A stretch of 64,000 bases of DNA, taken from Thalassospira profundimaris. GTDB lineage: Bacteria > Pseudomonadota > Alphaproteobacteria > Rhodospirillales > Thalassospiraceae. The notes beneath the pieces are model-generated. The model made no database searches and was not told the origin of the DNA. It worked only from the letters and a program-made list of their open reading frames with translations. Below are positions 7,661-16,897 of the stretch, in pieces. A program made the position numbers and the translations under genes. Each line of letters starts with the position of its first letter. The stretch's first letter is position 1. The stretch covers positions 124,001 to 188,000 of the forward strand of contig NZ_JPWF01000006.1 in the NCBI RefSeq assembly GCF_003326675.1, read 5' to 3'.

Positions 7661-9052
7661 TTATTTGGTTGCGTGCCAAGCGGTTAGTGCGGCTTCAACC
7701 TTGTCGAACATATCGTTGATCTGGTCTTCGGTGATGATCAGCGGCGGGCAGAAGGCCACCGTGTCGCCAAGTGCACGCAGGATCACGCCATGTTGCAGGC
7801 AGGCCTCGGCAACGGCTTTGCCCGCTGCGCCATAGGGCTCGAACGGCGTCTTGGCGCATTTGTCTGCCACCAGCTCAAACGCGCCGATCAGGCCGCGACC
7901 ACGGGTTTCCCCGACATGATCGAACTTGTTCAGGTCTTTCAGGCGTTTCTGGAACGGCGACATGACAGTGCGGACATGCTCGATAATGCCGTCATCCTCA
8001 TAGATTTTAAGGGTCTCAAGGGCGACTGCCGCGGCAACCGGATGGCCGGAATAGGTGAAGCCATGGCCGAATGTGCCAACCTCGTTCGATCCCTTTTTGA
8101 CCGCCTGATAAATCTTGTCATTGATGAACAGGGCAGAAATCGGCTGATAGGCCGATGAAAGCTGTTTGGCGACCGTGATCATGTCGGGTTTCAGGTTAAA
8201 GGTCTCGGTCGCAAACATCCGGCCGGTACGGCCAAAGCCGCAAATAACCTCGTCCGCGATGAACAGAATGTCATAGCGGTTCAGGACTTCCTGAACCTTT
8301 TCAAAATAGGTGCGCGGCGGAACAATGACGCCACCAGCCCCCATGATCGGCTCGGCGATAAAGGCACCAACTGTTTCCGGGCCTTCGGCCTGAATAAGGT
8401 CTTCAAGCTGTTCGGCAAGACGGGTTGCGAAATCTTCTTCTTCCTCGCCCGGCTGTGCTTCGCGCCAGTAATGGGGTGTATCGGTATGCAGGATCCGGTC
8501 AATCGGAAGATCAAACAGTTTGTGGTTGCCCGGCAGGCCGGTCATCGATGCGGATGCAACCGTAACACCGTGATAGCCCTTTTTGCGCGAAATGATCTTC
8601 TTCTTTTCGGGCTGACCGATGGCGTTGTGATAATACCAGACCATCTTGACTGCGGAATCGGTTGCTTCGGACCCGCTATTGGCAAAGAACACCTTCGACA
8701 TCGGGACCGGCACAAGTTCCAGAAGCTTCTCGGCAAGATCAATCGCCGGGTTTGTGCTTTTGGATGCAAAGGTGTGGTAATAGGGCAGGGTGCTGAGCTG
8801 TTTGGTTGCGGCATCAACCAGACGCTTCTCGCTAAAGCCAAGGGACGCACACCACAGGCCTGCCATGCCTTCGATCAGGCTGCGGCCACTGTCATCGGTC
8901 ACATAGATGCCGTTGCCGCCCGTGATGATATGCGGGCCGGTTTTTTCATGGGTGACCAGATTGGTATAGGGATGCAGATAGCTTGCAACATCGCGGCTGG
9001 CATCCGAATTGCCGGGAATGGTCGGATTGACGTTGGTGGCGTCGATGGTCAT
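7661..9052 (-). CDS. Class III aminotransferase (omega-amino acid/amine:pyruvate type)
   Basis: A 463-aa fold-type I PLP enzyme. It shows [46 protein letters not shown], the PLP Asp in [12 protein letters not shown], and the Schiff-base Lys in [16 protein letters not shown]. This set is typical of the omega-transaminases that use pyruvate as acceptor and diamines, beta-alanine or taurine-like amines as donor (SpuC-like group). The start at 9052 has an AGAGG ribosome site. Donor substrate cannot be fixed by eye. No co-transcribed catabolic dehydrogenase is next to it; the Usp gene upstream is separated by a strong terminator. Confidence 0.88.
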   Translation of the reverse strand: MTIDATNVNPTIPGNSDASRDVASYLHPYTNLVTHEKTGPHIITGGNGIYVTDDSGRSLIEGMAGLWCASLGFSEKRLVDAATKQLSTLPYYHTFASKSTNPAIDLAEKLLELVPVPMSKVFFANSGSEATDSAVKMVWYYHNAIGQPEKKKIISRKKGYHGVTVASASMTGLPGNHKLFDLPIDRILHTDTPHYWREAQPGEEEEDFATRLAEQLEDLIQAEGPETVGAFIAEPIMGAGGVIVPPRTYFEKVQEVLNRYDILFIADEVICGFGRTGRMFATETFNLKPDMITVAKQLSSAYQPISALFINDKIYQAVKKGSNEVGTFGHGFTYSGHPVAAAVALETLKIYEDDGIIEHVRTVMSPFQKRLKDLNKFDHVGETRGRGLIGAFELVADKCAKTPFEPYGAAGKAVAEACLQHGVILRALGDTVAFCPPLIITEDQINDMFDKVEAALTAWHATK

Positions 9053-9184
9053 GTCGAACCTCTGATTTCTATGGGGCGTCAAAGCCCGAATATCGTTTAA
9101 GGCACTTTAATCCTGCTACCGGGTTGCGCAACTCTTTCCTGTGTTGATGGCAATGATTGATGTGCGGGCGGTCGTGCAAACAAC

Positions 9185-9212
9185 AAAACCGGTCAGAAAA
9201 CTGACCGGTTTT
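9185..9212 (-). terminator. Terminator after second usp gene
   Basis: AAAACCGGTCAG and CTGACCGGTTTT form a perfect 12-bp stem with a 4-nt A loop, symmetrical enough to work on both strands. It lies 36 nt past the stop of the usp gene ending at 9248. Confidence 0.88.
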
Positions 9213-9247
9213 GGGTGTTCAGGATCATTAAAACTGATATTGCCGGA

Positions 9248-10090
9248 TCAGTGCGACATCAAGACCGGAACCGTCATGTGACGCAGAAGATGCTGGGTGA
9301 CGCCACCCATCATCAGTTCACGCAGGCGCGGGCGGCCATAGGCGCCACAAACGATCAGATCGATGCTTTCATCGGCTGCACGCGACAGCAACAGATCGCC
9401 AACACTGATGCCGGTGGCATTCATGGTTTCGCGACGAACCTTGATGCCGTGGCGTTCAAGGCGGGCGGTCACATTAGTGCCCGGTACCGGCATGGTGTCA
9501 CGGGCGCCCTTGTTCGGGTCGGCACACAAAACCAGCGCGGATTTGGCGTTTTCCAGGAACGGCATGCCGTCATTCACCGCACGGACTGCTTCGCGATACG
9601 GTTTCCATGCAACCATGATGCGTTCGCCCACGGTGTCAAACCGGCCGACATACGGCACAACCAGAACCGGGGCACCGGACGTCAGGATGACCTTGTCGGG
9701 CATTTCCGAGACCGAACACGGATCAGAGCTTTCCGGATCATGCTGACCCATGATGGTCAGGTCATGGTGACGGGCATACATCGCGGCGGTATCGGCGATT
9801 TCGGATGCCGAACATGCGGTCTGCTGCCAGCTGAACGGAACACCGGCTTCTTCACAGGCGTGCTTGAATTCCTTGTGGGCGTCATTGGCGGTTTCGGCCA
9901 TGGCTGCACGCTGCTGGGAGATGATTTCCTCGGTGATCTGCACTTCCATGAAACGCGGAATTTCGGCATAGGGCAAAAGATACAGACCGGTAAGGTGTGC
10001 GTTCTGTGCTTTTGCGATTTTCAATGCAACCGAAAGACGTTCCTTGCACGAGGGCGAGGTGTCGATATGAACAAGAATATCCCGATACAT
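9248..10090 (-). CDS. Universal stress protein, tandem UspA domains
   Basis: The ATG at 10090 follows a GGAG ribosome site and gives 280 aa, starting MYRDILVHIDTSPSCKERL. The first UspA domain carries LTIMGQHDPESSD, and the second ends LIVCGAYGRPRLRELMMGGVTQHLLRHMTVPVLMSH, an ATP-binding-type G-2x-G-9x-G-(S/T) region with Gln in place of Ser/Thr after the final Gly-Val-Thr. It is distantly related to the first Usp in this window. Both are monocistronic. A 6-1-6 inverted repeat TGGCAC-T-GTGCCA sits upstream near 10130-10145, but its meaning is unclear. Confidence 0.9.
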   Translation of the reverse strand: MYRDILVHIDTSPSCKERLSVALKIAKAQNAHLTGLYLLPYAEIPRFMEVQITEEIISQQRAAMAETANDAHKEFKHACEEAGVPFSWQQTACSASEIADTAAMYARHHDLTIMGQHDPESSDPCSVSEMPDKVILTSGAPVLVVPYVGRFDTVGERIMVAWKPYREAVRAVNDGMPFLENAKSALVLCADPNKGARDTMPVPGTNVTARLERHGIKVRRETMNATGISVGDLLLSRAADESIDLIVCGAYGRPRLRELMMGGVTQHLLRHMTVPVLMSH

Positions 10091-10240
10091 AGAGCAATCT
10101 CCGTTAGGTAAAAGACGTGGCGCAGACCGAATTGGCACTGTGCCACGATGGCCTTGACGTCATGACAACGAAGATATCCGCGCACCCGGAAGTTTTCTTT
10201 GTTCTATCTCAAATTGCAGTCTGTTGAGACGAAAAGAATT

Positions 10241-10840
10241 TTATCCGTCAGTGCCCGGTTGGGTCATCGGAATGATCTTTTCCATCGACGGGGTGTTTGT
10301 GCTGTCGGTCGGGGCATTCATCGCCGGTGCCGTCATTGCGGGTGTCATCGGGGATGTATCATTCATCTCGGGCATATCGGGCAGGGCGGAGGCACCGGAA
10401 GGCCCCGTCATCGGTGCCTGCATGGGGTCTTTTGAAAACATCGACAGCGTTTTGTGCAATTGCTGGGACAGGCTTGGCCAGTTGGTTTGTAGTGTTGCGC
10501 AGGCTGCTGCCTCGCCGCCCTGAACACATCGTTGTGCCATACGATCAAGAATGCCCAACGCAATGCGGGCCTCGTCGATCTGCTGTTGCTGCATAAGATC
10601 AATGGCCTGACGTTTGATGTCTTGCATAATCACCAGACTGTCATCGCTTTGCGCACCATTTGCCGTGGCGTGGGACGGGGATGCTGACGACGTCGTTCCC
10701 CACGGCGTGACCAGCGTCTGCGTTCCGTTGGGACTTGTGACAGGTGCCTGCTGTTCAAGGGCGCAACCAGACAAGGCAATGCCCGTCGCAAAGACAATCG
10801 CAACGGTGGTCAGACTTTTGGCCGTTTTGTGCATCGACAT
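10241..10840 (-). CDS. Putative lipoprotein, unknown function
   Basis: A 199-aa protein with a type II signal: a positively charged start, a hydrophobic stretch at 10-24, and the lipobox LSGC with the acylated Cys at residue 26. The mature part has a helical segment (about 70-130, IKRQAIDLMQQQQIDEARIALGILDRMAQRC) with three more cysteines, and a Met/Pro-rich low-complexity tail (PMTGPSG, MPEMND, MTPAMTAPAMNAP). The second residue after Cys is Leu, not Asp, so outer-membrane sorting is expected if Lol rules hold. AGGAG precedes the start. I do not recognise a family. Confidence 0.75.
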   Translation of the reverse strand: MSMHKTAKSLTTVAIVFATGIALSGCALEQQAPVTSPNGTQTLVTPWGTTSSASPSHATANGAQSDDSLVIMQDIKRQAIDLMQQQQIDEARIALGILDRMAQRCVQGGEAAACATLQTNWPSLSQQLHKTLSMFSKDPMQAPMTGPSGASALPDMPEMNDTSPMTPAMTAPAMNAPTDSTNTPSMEKIIPMTQPGTDG

Positions 10841-11007
10841 GCGTTGCTCCTTTGACCGCGGGGCAATGAGACTGCCCTTATCACGTCAATATGTATCCCG
10901 TGGAACCGCCATAGTTGGTGCTATGGCTTTGCTTTTACTTGGGAACATATTGAACCGACTTGTCGCACCTGTCCAGAAAAGGCGGGATGACAAATCCCTG
11001 AAATGCA

Positions 11008-11037
11008 AAACGCCCGCCGATAAATCGACGGGCGTTT
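11008..11037 (-). terminator. Terminator after pyrE
   Basis: AAACGCCCG and CGGGCGTTT form a 9-bp stem with a 12-nt loop, 36 nt past the pyrE stop on the minus strand, and T-rich sequence follows on that strand. Confidence 0.75.
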
Positions 11038-11073
11038 GAAATAGTGCTGATTGATCAGGGCCGGGAAGGCTGA

Positions 11074-11763
11074 TCAGTCGTGCTTGCCACCATTGGCTTT
11101 GGACCAGCCGATCGGGTCGTTCAGGAAGGAACGAACGCCTTCGATGGCTTCCTTGCTGAAATATTCACCTTCTTCGGCAATGGCCAGAACATCGGCCCAG
11201 GTTGCCAGATAGTGCATTTCGATATCGTCTTTGCGCAGTTCATCAAGTGCGCCTTCAAAAATGTCATAGAAGAAGACGACAAAGGCGTGTTTGCACTCGG
11301 CACCGGCTTCGCGGATGGCATTGACGAAATTGACTTTCGATGCGCCATCGGTTGCCAGATCTTCGACCAGAAGAACGCGCTGACCTTCGTGAATGTCACC
11401 TTCGATGCGGGCTTTGCGGCCAAAACCTTTCGGCTTTTTGCGGACATACTGCATCGGAAGATCAAGCGCATCGGCCAGCCATGCCGAATAGGGGATACCA
11501 GCCGTTTCACCACCGGCAACCGCATCGAATGCTTCGTATCCGGCGGCATCAGAAACCTGACGGGCAGCAAGTTCAATGACCTTGCGGCGCGCACGCGGGA
11601 AAGAAATCAGTTTGCGGCAATCGATATAGACCGGGCTGGCCCAGCCGGACGTCAGGATATAGGCTTCTTCCGGGCGGAAGTTTACCGCGCCAATATCAAG
11701 CAAAATTTTGGCGACGGTCTTCGCAGCATAGGTGCAATGCGCGGTCGGTTTTTCGTTGGTCAT
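11074..11763 (-). CDS. pyrE: Orotate phosphoribosyltransferase
   Basis: The 229-aa protein joins orotate with PRPP to make orotidine 5'-phosphate in pyrimidine synthesis. The PRPP-binding loop is VLLVEDLATDGASK near residue 140, with RKKPKGFGRKARIEG as the catalytic basic loop and TSGWASPVYIDCRKL near the N-terminus. The chosen start at 11763 gives MTNEKPTAHC; the open frame extends upstream without similarity. A C-terminal tail beyond the core is typical of the alphaproteobacterial branch. It is transcribed divergently from the XRE regulator. Confidence 0.95.
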   Translation of the reverse strand: MTNEKPTAHCTYAAKTVAKILLDIGAVNFRPEEAYILTSGWASPVYIDCRKLISFPRARRKVIELAARQVSDAAGYEAFDAVAGGETAGIPYSAWLADALDLPMQYVRKKPKGFGRKARIEGDIHEGQRVLLVEDLATDGASKVNFVNAIREAGAECKHAFVVFFYDIFEGALDELRKDDIEMHYLATWADVLAIAEEGEYFSKEAIEGVRSFLNDPIGWSKANGGKHD

Positions 11764-11938
11764 GGCGAATATACCCTTCTCGGATCGAATATTTGCGCAC
11801 CTCTTAACGCTTTCTGCCCAAAAGCGCAAAGAAAAGCCGCTGACCGTTTGGTCAGGTTTGCCTCGGTCGTCGGCAGATCGGGCGTATATGCTTGCCCGGA
11901 TTTCCGCGGGTTGCTGATGCTGTGTACTTAAAAACGGC

Positions 11939-11965
11939 AATATTGATATTTCAAACATCAATATT
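11939..11965. promoter_or_regulatory. 9-9-9 inverted repeat before XRE gene
   Basis: AATATTGAT and ATCAATATT are perfect 9-bp arms around a 9-bp centre. They sit 78 bp before the XRE start and about 175 bp before pyrE on the other strand, in AT-rich promoter-like DNA. It is a good candidate operator for the XRE protein. Confidence 0.5.
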
Positions 11966-12042
11966 ATGGTTTAGTATCTGAATTATGCGTATGAAACCCG
12001 TACTGGTTCGTGTGCAGACAGGGTGTAGATGAAGGTGCCGAT

Positions 12043-12324
12043 ATGATTACAGCCGGACAATTGCGGGCTGCACGTGCCCTTTTGGGCATTGATCAGAAAA
12101 CACTTGCCGAAATGGCGGGGGTGTCGGTGCCGACCATTCAGCGGATGGAAGCCAGTCAGGGCAATGTTCGCGGCGTGGTCGATACATTGTCAAAGGTGGT
12201 CACCGCCCTTGATCGCGCCGGTATCGAGCTTATCGGTGAACAGGTGCCCAGCATTGCCTTGGGGCGCGGTGTCCGTTTGAAAGAACCTGTGCCACAGGCT
12301 GTCAGCGACGACACCGCGGAATAG
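12043..12324 (+). CDS. Small XRE-family (HTH_3) transcriptional regulator
   Basis: A 93-aa protein that is almost only a Cro/CI-type helix-turn-helix: MITAGQLRAARALLGIDQKTLAEMAGVSVPTIQRMEAS, followed by a helix with DTLSKVVTALDRAGIELIGE. The ATG at 12043 follows GAAGGTG and is preferred over the upstream start at 12010. Proteins of this short alphaproteobacterial type are stand-alone regulators rather than antitoxins; no toxin gene is adjacent. The inverted repeat at 11939-11965 may be its binding site. Confidence 0.82.
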   Translation: MITAGQLRAARALLGIDQKTLAEMAGVSVPTIQRMEASQGNVRGVVDTLSKVVTALDRAGIELIGEQVPSIALGRGVRLKEPVPQAVSDDTAE

Positions 12325-12434
12325 AAAAGTGGCCCCGCGTTCGGGCCTGAAGTCCTGAGATGAATATTGCGGCTTCCCGATTTGCCTGCGGGGAGCCGTT
12401 TTGTGCAATCACTGTCACGAGGTTGCCAGATACC

Positions 12435-14192
12435 ATGAAGACAGCAACACCACCCAAAAGCCGCGCTGCCGGTCCGGGATTTGTTGAGCTTTTTACCCCG
12501 AAACTGATCACGGTTTTACGGGAAGGCTATGGTCTTGCGCAGTTGCGCGCCGATGCCATCGCCGGACTGACGGTTGCGATTGTGGCCCTGCCTTTGTCGA
12601 TGGCCATTGCCATCGCATCGGGGGCAAGCCCGGCACAGGGTCTGTATACAGCGATCATCGGCGGTATTCTGGTATCACTTCTTGGTGGAAGCCGCTTTCA
12701 GATTGGTGGGCCGGCGGGGGCCTTCATCGTGCTTGTTGCGGCAACGGTTCAGCAACACGGAATGGATGGATTGTTGCTGGCAACAATCCTTGCCGGATTG
12801 ATGTTGGTTGTGATCGGTTTTTTGCGGCTGGGAACCTATATCAAGTTTATTCCCTATCCGGTTACGGTCGGTTTTACAGCCGGAATTGCCGTCATCATCT
12901 TTGCAAGCCAGATCAAGGATCTTCTGGGATTAAAGCTGTCGGGGGGTGAACCCGGGCCGCTTCTTGAAAAGCTGCCCGTCATCTGGGATGCCTTGCCCGG
13001 AACGGATTTGACCACGGTCGTTCTGTCGGGACTTACAATCGTGGTGATTGTCGGTCTGAAGCATCTGAAGCCGCATTGGCCCGGGATGCTGATTGCGGTG
13101 GCCTGTGCTGCCATGGCGACAGCCATGCTTGATTTGCCGGTTTCAACAATCGGCAGTGTTTTTGGCGGGATACCGGGGTCCTTGCCGATCCCGTCACTTC
13201 CGGAAATCTCGGCGACCAAGATGCAGGCTGTTTTGCCCAATGCCATTGCGTTTGCGCTGCTTGGCGCGATTGAGTCTTTGCTGTCTGCTGTGGTTGCGGA
13301 CGGGATGACGGGGCGGCGGCATCGTTCGAATTGTGAGCTGGTTGCACAGGGTGTCGCCAATGTTGCATCGGGCCTGTTTGGCGGCATTTGCGTGACCGGA
13401 ACGATTGCCCGTACTGCAACCAATGTCCGTTCCAAGGCACATGGGCCGGTTGCCGGGATTTTGCACGGTGTTTTCCTGTTGCTGTTCATCCTGATTGCTG
13501 CACCTTTGGCAAGCTTCATTCCGCTTGCATGTCTTGCCGGTGTGCTGGCGGTGGTTGCCTGGAACATGATCGAAAGGCACGCAATCATCACATTGTTACG
13601 GTCTTCGCGTGGTGATGCCGCTGTTTTGCTGACCACATTGTTGCTGACGGTTTTTCGCGACCTGCTTGAGGCGATTGTGGTTGGCTTTGCTTTGGGATCG
13701 GTTTTGTTTATCCGCCGAATGTCAAACATCGCCGATGTCGAAAGTGACACGCCATTTGTTGCCGAAGACCGCGCCGATAGTCAGGTTTCCGTGCCAAAGG
13801 ATGGAACTGTTTCGGCTGGCGATCCGGATGTTGTTGTTTTCCGCATTTCGGGCGTGTTTTTCTTTGGGGCCACGGCGGCGTTCGGATCGGTTCTGGATCG
13901 CATTGGTGATACACGTCGGGCGCTTATTGTCGATTTTTCCGCCGTTCCATTTCTGGACTCAACAGCGGCCAATACGCTTGCCGGGCTGGTACAGAAGGTG
14001 CGTGGACGGGGCGGGTATATCGTTTTTTGTGGCACAAAGCACGATATCAGGCGTGATCTTTTCGTGCATGGCATGAAGCCACCACTTGTCCATTACGAAG
14101 CCGATATTGATCAGGCCGTCACCTGGGCCAACAAGCGACTTGATAAAACGGTCAATGCAACAGCGGGGCTGGCCGACAAACATCACGCCTGA
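12435..14192 (+). CDS. SulP-family anion transporter with STAS domain
   Basis: From the ATG at 12435 the protein is 585 aa. The N-terminal three-quarters has about 12-14 membrane segments, with the SulP signature region IVALPLSMAIAIASGASPAQGLYTA and IGGPAGAFIVLVAATVQQHG. The C-terminal cytoplasmic STAS domain runs from about residue 460 (VVVFRISGVFFFGATAAFGSVLDRI, LIVDFSAVPFLDSTAANTLAGL). SulP proteins move sulfate, bicarbonate or dicarboxylates. The substrate is not readable here. A second, distinct SulP gene lies at 47018-48802 beside sulfur-related genes; this one has no functional partner next to it. Confidence 0.9.
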   Translation: MKTATPPKSRAAGPGFVELFTPKLITVLREGYGLAQLRADAIAGLTVAIVALPLSMAIAIASGASPAQGLYTAIIGGILVSLLGGSRFQIGGPAGAFIVLVAATVQQHGMDGLLLATILAGLMLVVIGFLRLGTYIKFIPYPVTVGFTAGIAVIIFASQIKDLLGLKLSGGEPGPLLEKLPVIWDALPGTDLTTVVLSGLTIVVIVGLKHLKPHWPGMLIAVACAAMATAMLDLPVSTIGSVFGGIPGSLPIPSLPEISATKMQAVLPNAIAFALLGAIESLLSAVVADGMTGRRHRSNCELVAQGVANVASGLFGGICVTGTIARTATNVRSKAHGPVAGILHGVFLLLFILIAAPLASFIPLACLAGVLAVVAWNMIERHAIITLLRSSRGDAAVLLTTLLLTVFRDLLEAIVVGFALGSVLFIRRMSNIADVESDTPFVAEDRADSQVSVPKDGTVSAGDPDVVVFRISGVFFFGATAAFGSVLDRIGDTRRALIVDFSAVPFLDSTAANTLAGLVQKVRGRGGYIVFCGTKHDIRRDLFVHGMKPPLVHYEADIDQAVTWANKRLDKTVNATAGLADKHHA

Positions 14193-14249
14193 ATTCAAAA
14201 TGCGATGAAGTTGTTGTCTTATATTGGCAAATCGGTTGTTTCGGTTTAT

Positions 14250-14267
14250 TCGGTATAGTTATACCGA
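14250..14267. promoter_or_regulatory. 8-2-8 palindrome before enoyl-CoA hydratase gene
   Basis: TCGGTATAGTTATACCGA has perfect 8-bp arms and lies 40 bp before the start codon, preceded by two more TCGGT copies. It looks like a repressor site; the binder is unknown. Confidence 0.45.
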
Positions 14268-14306
14268 TTTAAGCTGTGTCAAACAGCAAGCCCCAAAGGA
14301 AATGTC

Positions 14307-15092
14307 ATGACCGATCAAACCGGATTGAATGTCGCCATTGCAGATGGCATCGCGACCGTCACCATTTGTCAGCCCGAACGCAAAAATGCCCTGACAAAAC
14401 CCATGTGGGGCACGCTTGCCAATATTGCAGAGAAACTGTCTGACGATCTTGATTTGCGTTGCATCGTCATTCGTGGCGGCGAGGGGGCTGGTTTCGGTGC
14501 CGGTGCCGATATTCATGAATTTGTCCGCGAACGGGCAGGGTTTGACAAGGCGCGTGATTATGGGCTTCTGCATGCCGAGGCCCTGCAAGCGATCCAGAAT
14601 TGCATCCATCCGGTGATTGCCGCGATTGATGGCCCGTGCATGGGGGCATCCTTTGTTCTGGCATCGGCCTGTGATCTGCGCATTGCGGCGGATAACGCCA
14701 AATTTGCTGTCCCGCCGATGAAACTTGGCGCGACGCTTGGCTATCCCGAGCTTGAGATCATGCTTGATCTTCTGGGCGAGGCAGCCCTGTTTGAAATTCT
14801 GCTTGAAGGCCAGATGTTTGATGCCGAACGCGCACGCGAAATCGGTTTTGTGGCCCGTCACGTGCCGATTGCCGATTTCGATGCCGAGATCGATAAAACC
14901 GCGCATCGTATCGCCGGTGGCGCGCCGATTACCCAGCGCCTGCACAAGAAAATGATCAATCGCCTGCGTCAGGGCGGGGCGATTGATGCCCGTGAATTTG
15001 ATGAAGGTTATCGCGCGTTTGACAGCGCGGATTTCAAGGAAGGATACACCGCCTTCCTTGAAAAGCGTAAAGCCGTCTTTACCGGGAAGTAA
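14307..15092 (+). CDS. Enoyl-CoA hydratase/isomerase (crotonase) family protein
   Basis: A 261-aa crotonase-fold enzyme with a strong AAAGGAA ribosome site. The oxyanion-hole segments are FGAGADIHEF near residue 68 and IDGPCMGASFVLASACDLRIAA near 115; the acyl-CoA-binding pattern PERKNALT is near the N-terminus. At the usual catalytic Glu positions the sequence reads PPMKLGATLGYPELEIMLDLLG, so hydratase activity is plausible but not assured; isomerase or lyase roles are also possible. No beta-oxidation operon is around it. The gene ends almost touching the convergent DinB-like gene. Confidence 0.82.
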   Translation: MTDQTGLNVAIADGIATVTICQPERKNALTKPMWGTLANIAEKLSDDLDLRCIVIRGGEGAGFGAGADIHEFVRERAGFDKARDYGLLHAEALQAIQNCIHPVIAAIDGPCMGASFVLASACDLRIAADNAKFAVPPMKLGATLGYPELEIMLDLLGEAALFEILLEGQMFDAERAREIGFVARHVPIADFDAEIDKTAHRIAGGAPITQRLHKKMINRLRQGGAIDAREFDEGYRAFDSADFKEGYTAFLEKRKAVFTGK

Positions 15093-15101
15093 TTGCGAAT
15101 A

Positions 15102-15611
15102 TCACAATGGCAGATCGGGCGTCAGGGGTACGTCCGTGATGCCGTAATCAAGTCCCATCTTGTGCAATTCACTGGTGATTTGTGATCTGTGATGGGTTTG
15201 ATGATTGAAAAACTGGATCAGGAATAATGGTCGGGGCAGGTTGCGGGTGATGCCGTCTACGCCGGTAAATTCACGAAAACCGTCCTGCCAGTCACAATCG
15301 TCCGAGGAGACGAATGCCTCAATCTCGGCATCCAGTTCACGGCGGATTTCACGCAGGGTTTCAAAATCATCGGCGACCTGTGTATGGGCGTCATAGACCG
15401 GGGCTTCGCCGGTTTTCATGATGCCCAGAATGCGGCGGTCAATATGGATAAGATGATTGAGCGTCGCATCGATTGATTTGAAAAACATGCCGCGATCACG
15501 TGCGCGTTCTTCAGCCCCGATCTGATCGCAAAGATCATAGAGAACCCGGTTTTGCCAGCTGTTGTAAACAGCCATGCAGCGGCCGTAATCGTTGAAACTC
15601 ATCTTTGCCAT
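15102..15611 (-). CDS. DinB-family (four-helix metal-binding) protein
   Basis: The 169-aa protein has the DinB/YfiT four-helix pattern. Candidate metal-ligand histidines are in LNHLIHIDRRILG (about residue 50) and NHQTHHRSQITSELHKMGL (about 135-145), the usual three-His triad spacing. The start at 15611 follows AGGAG. Members are thiol-dependent metalloenzymes or proteins induced by DNA damage, and most have unknown substrates. It lies 32 nt downstream of the Bcr/CflA gene on the same strand and may be co-transcribed with it. Confidence 0.83.
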   Translation of the reverse strand: MAKMSFNDYGRCMAVYNSWQNRVLYDLCDQIGAEERARDRGMFFKSIDATLNHLIHIDRRILGIMKTGEAPVYDAHTQVADDFETLREIRRELDAEIEAFVSSDDCDWQDGFREFTGVDGITRNLPRPLFLIQFFNHQTHHRSQITSELHKMGLDYGITDVPLTPDLPL

Positions 15612-15643
15612 GATCGCGGGGCTCCTGTTCTATGCTTTGTTAT

Positions 15644-16897
15644 CTATTCTGCGCTGTTTGTTGCGGCTGCTTCGCGCAGGCTTGCGGTGACATCGGATGG
15701 CTTGGCTGCGGCAACGAAGTGAACCATGACATTGGTGAAAATGCCAAAGCCCAGCATCGATAAGGTAACCGGCAACAATGTCCCGTCATGGAAATGGCCG
15801 ATGACCATACCGGCCAGTGCACCTGTTGCAAACTGGATGGTGCCCATAAGGGCAGTGGCGGTTCCCCCGATATGGGGGAAGAACTGCATGAAGGATGCGG
15901 TTGCGCTCGGCGCGGTCAAACCGATCATACCGACCGAGATCATCACCAGCGGCACAACAACATAAAGGCTTGGCTCGAAAATATTGACCGCAACAAACAA
16001 TCCGACGACCGCTGCAAGCTGAAGGGCGGTTGCGATTTTAAGGATCTGGTGCAGTTCATAACGTCGCAGCAACGGGTTGTTCAGGCGATTGCATATGACG
16101 ATCACCATGACATTGGCCCCGAACAAATAGGGGAACTGTCCGGGTGTGACGCCAAAAAAGTCGATATACATGAACGGGCTGTCGGTCAGGAAGCTGAACA
16201 TCACCGCACTTGCCCCGGTATGGGTCAACATAAAGCCAACCGCCTTGCGGGTGCGCAGAACTTCCAGATAGGTCCACCAGACGCGGCGTGTCGGTCCGGC
16301 ATAATGCGGGCGATATTTGGTGGTTTCGGGCATCTTGAACCAGACAATCACCAGCATCAGGCTGCCATATCCGATCAAAAGGACAAAGATCGCCTGCCAG
16401 CTAAACCAGACCAGAAGAACAGAGCCGACCGTTGGCGCGGCAAGCGGCGCAATCATCATGATCACGGCAATCAGCGCAAACATCTGTGCCGCTTCCTTGC
16501 CGTCATAAAGATCACGTACAGATGCCCCGACAACCACAAGGGCAAAGCCCCCGCCAATCGCCTGCACAAAGCGCATGATGTTAAGCGCACCGGCACTATC
16601 AACACCGGTGATAATTGCGCTGGTGATGATGTAAATCACCAGTCCGATCAGGGCGACGGGCCGACGACCAATGCGATCAGACAAGGGGCCGCCAATCAAT
16701 TGGCCAAGGGCAAAGCCGATCAAAAAGGTACTGATCGATACTTCAACCGCATGGGTTGCCGCGCCAAAATCGGCCGCCATTGCCGGGATCGCGGGAAGAT
16801 AGGTATCAATGGCAAAGGGTGCCGTTGCAATCAGGGCTGCAAGCAGTAATGCCAGACGTTTGGGATCGGGTCTGTTGTCAGGCGTAACATGTGCCAT
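15644..16897 (-). CDS. Bcr/CflA-type multidrug MFS exporter
   Basis: The 417-aa inner-membrane protein has 12 predicted segments. It begins with LALLLAALIATAPFAIDTYLPAIPAMAADFGA, the Bcr/CflA signature at TM1, followed by FALGQLIGGPLSDRIGRRPVALIG (MFS loop 2-3 motif). It probably exports drugs or small metabolites by proton antiport. The start at 16897 puts TM1 close to the N-terminus, as in relatives; the 36-codon open extension upstream is not family-like. The ribosome site is weak. The 3' end leads into the DinB-like gene. Confidence 0.88.
   Translation of the reverse strand: MAHVTPDNRPDPKRLALLLAALIATAPFAIDTYLPAIPAMAADFGAATHAVEVSISTFLIGFALGQLIGGPLSDRIGRRPVALIGLVIYIITSAIITGVDSAGALNIMRFVQAIGGGFALVVVGASVRDLYDGKEAAQMFALIAVIMMIAPLAAPTVGSVLLVWFSWQAIFVLLIGYGSLMLVIVWFKMPETTKYRPHYAGPTRRVWWTYLEVLRTRKAVGFMLTHTGASAVMFSFLTDSPFMYIDFFGVTPGQFPYLFGANVMVIVICNRLNNPLLRRYELHQILKIATALQLAAVVGLFVAVNIFEPSLYVVVPLVMISVGMIGLTAPSATASFMQFFPHIGGTATALMGTIQFATGALAGMVIGHFHDGTLLPVTLSMLGFGIFTNVMVHFVAAAKPSDVTASLREAAATNSAE

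Noticed and set aside
12043-12324. Antitoxin of a toxin-antitoxin pair
   Set aside because: No small toxin-like gene lies beside the XRE protein on either side.
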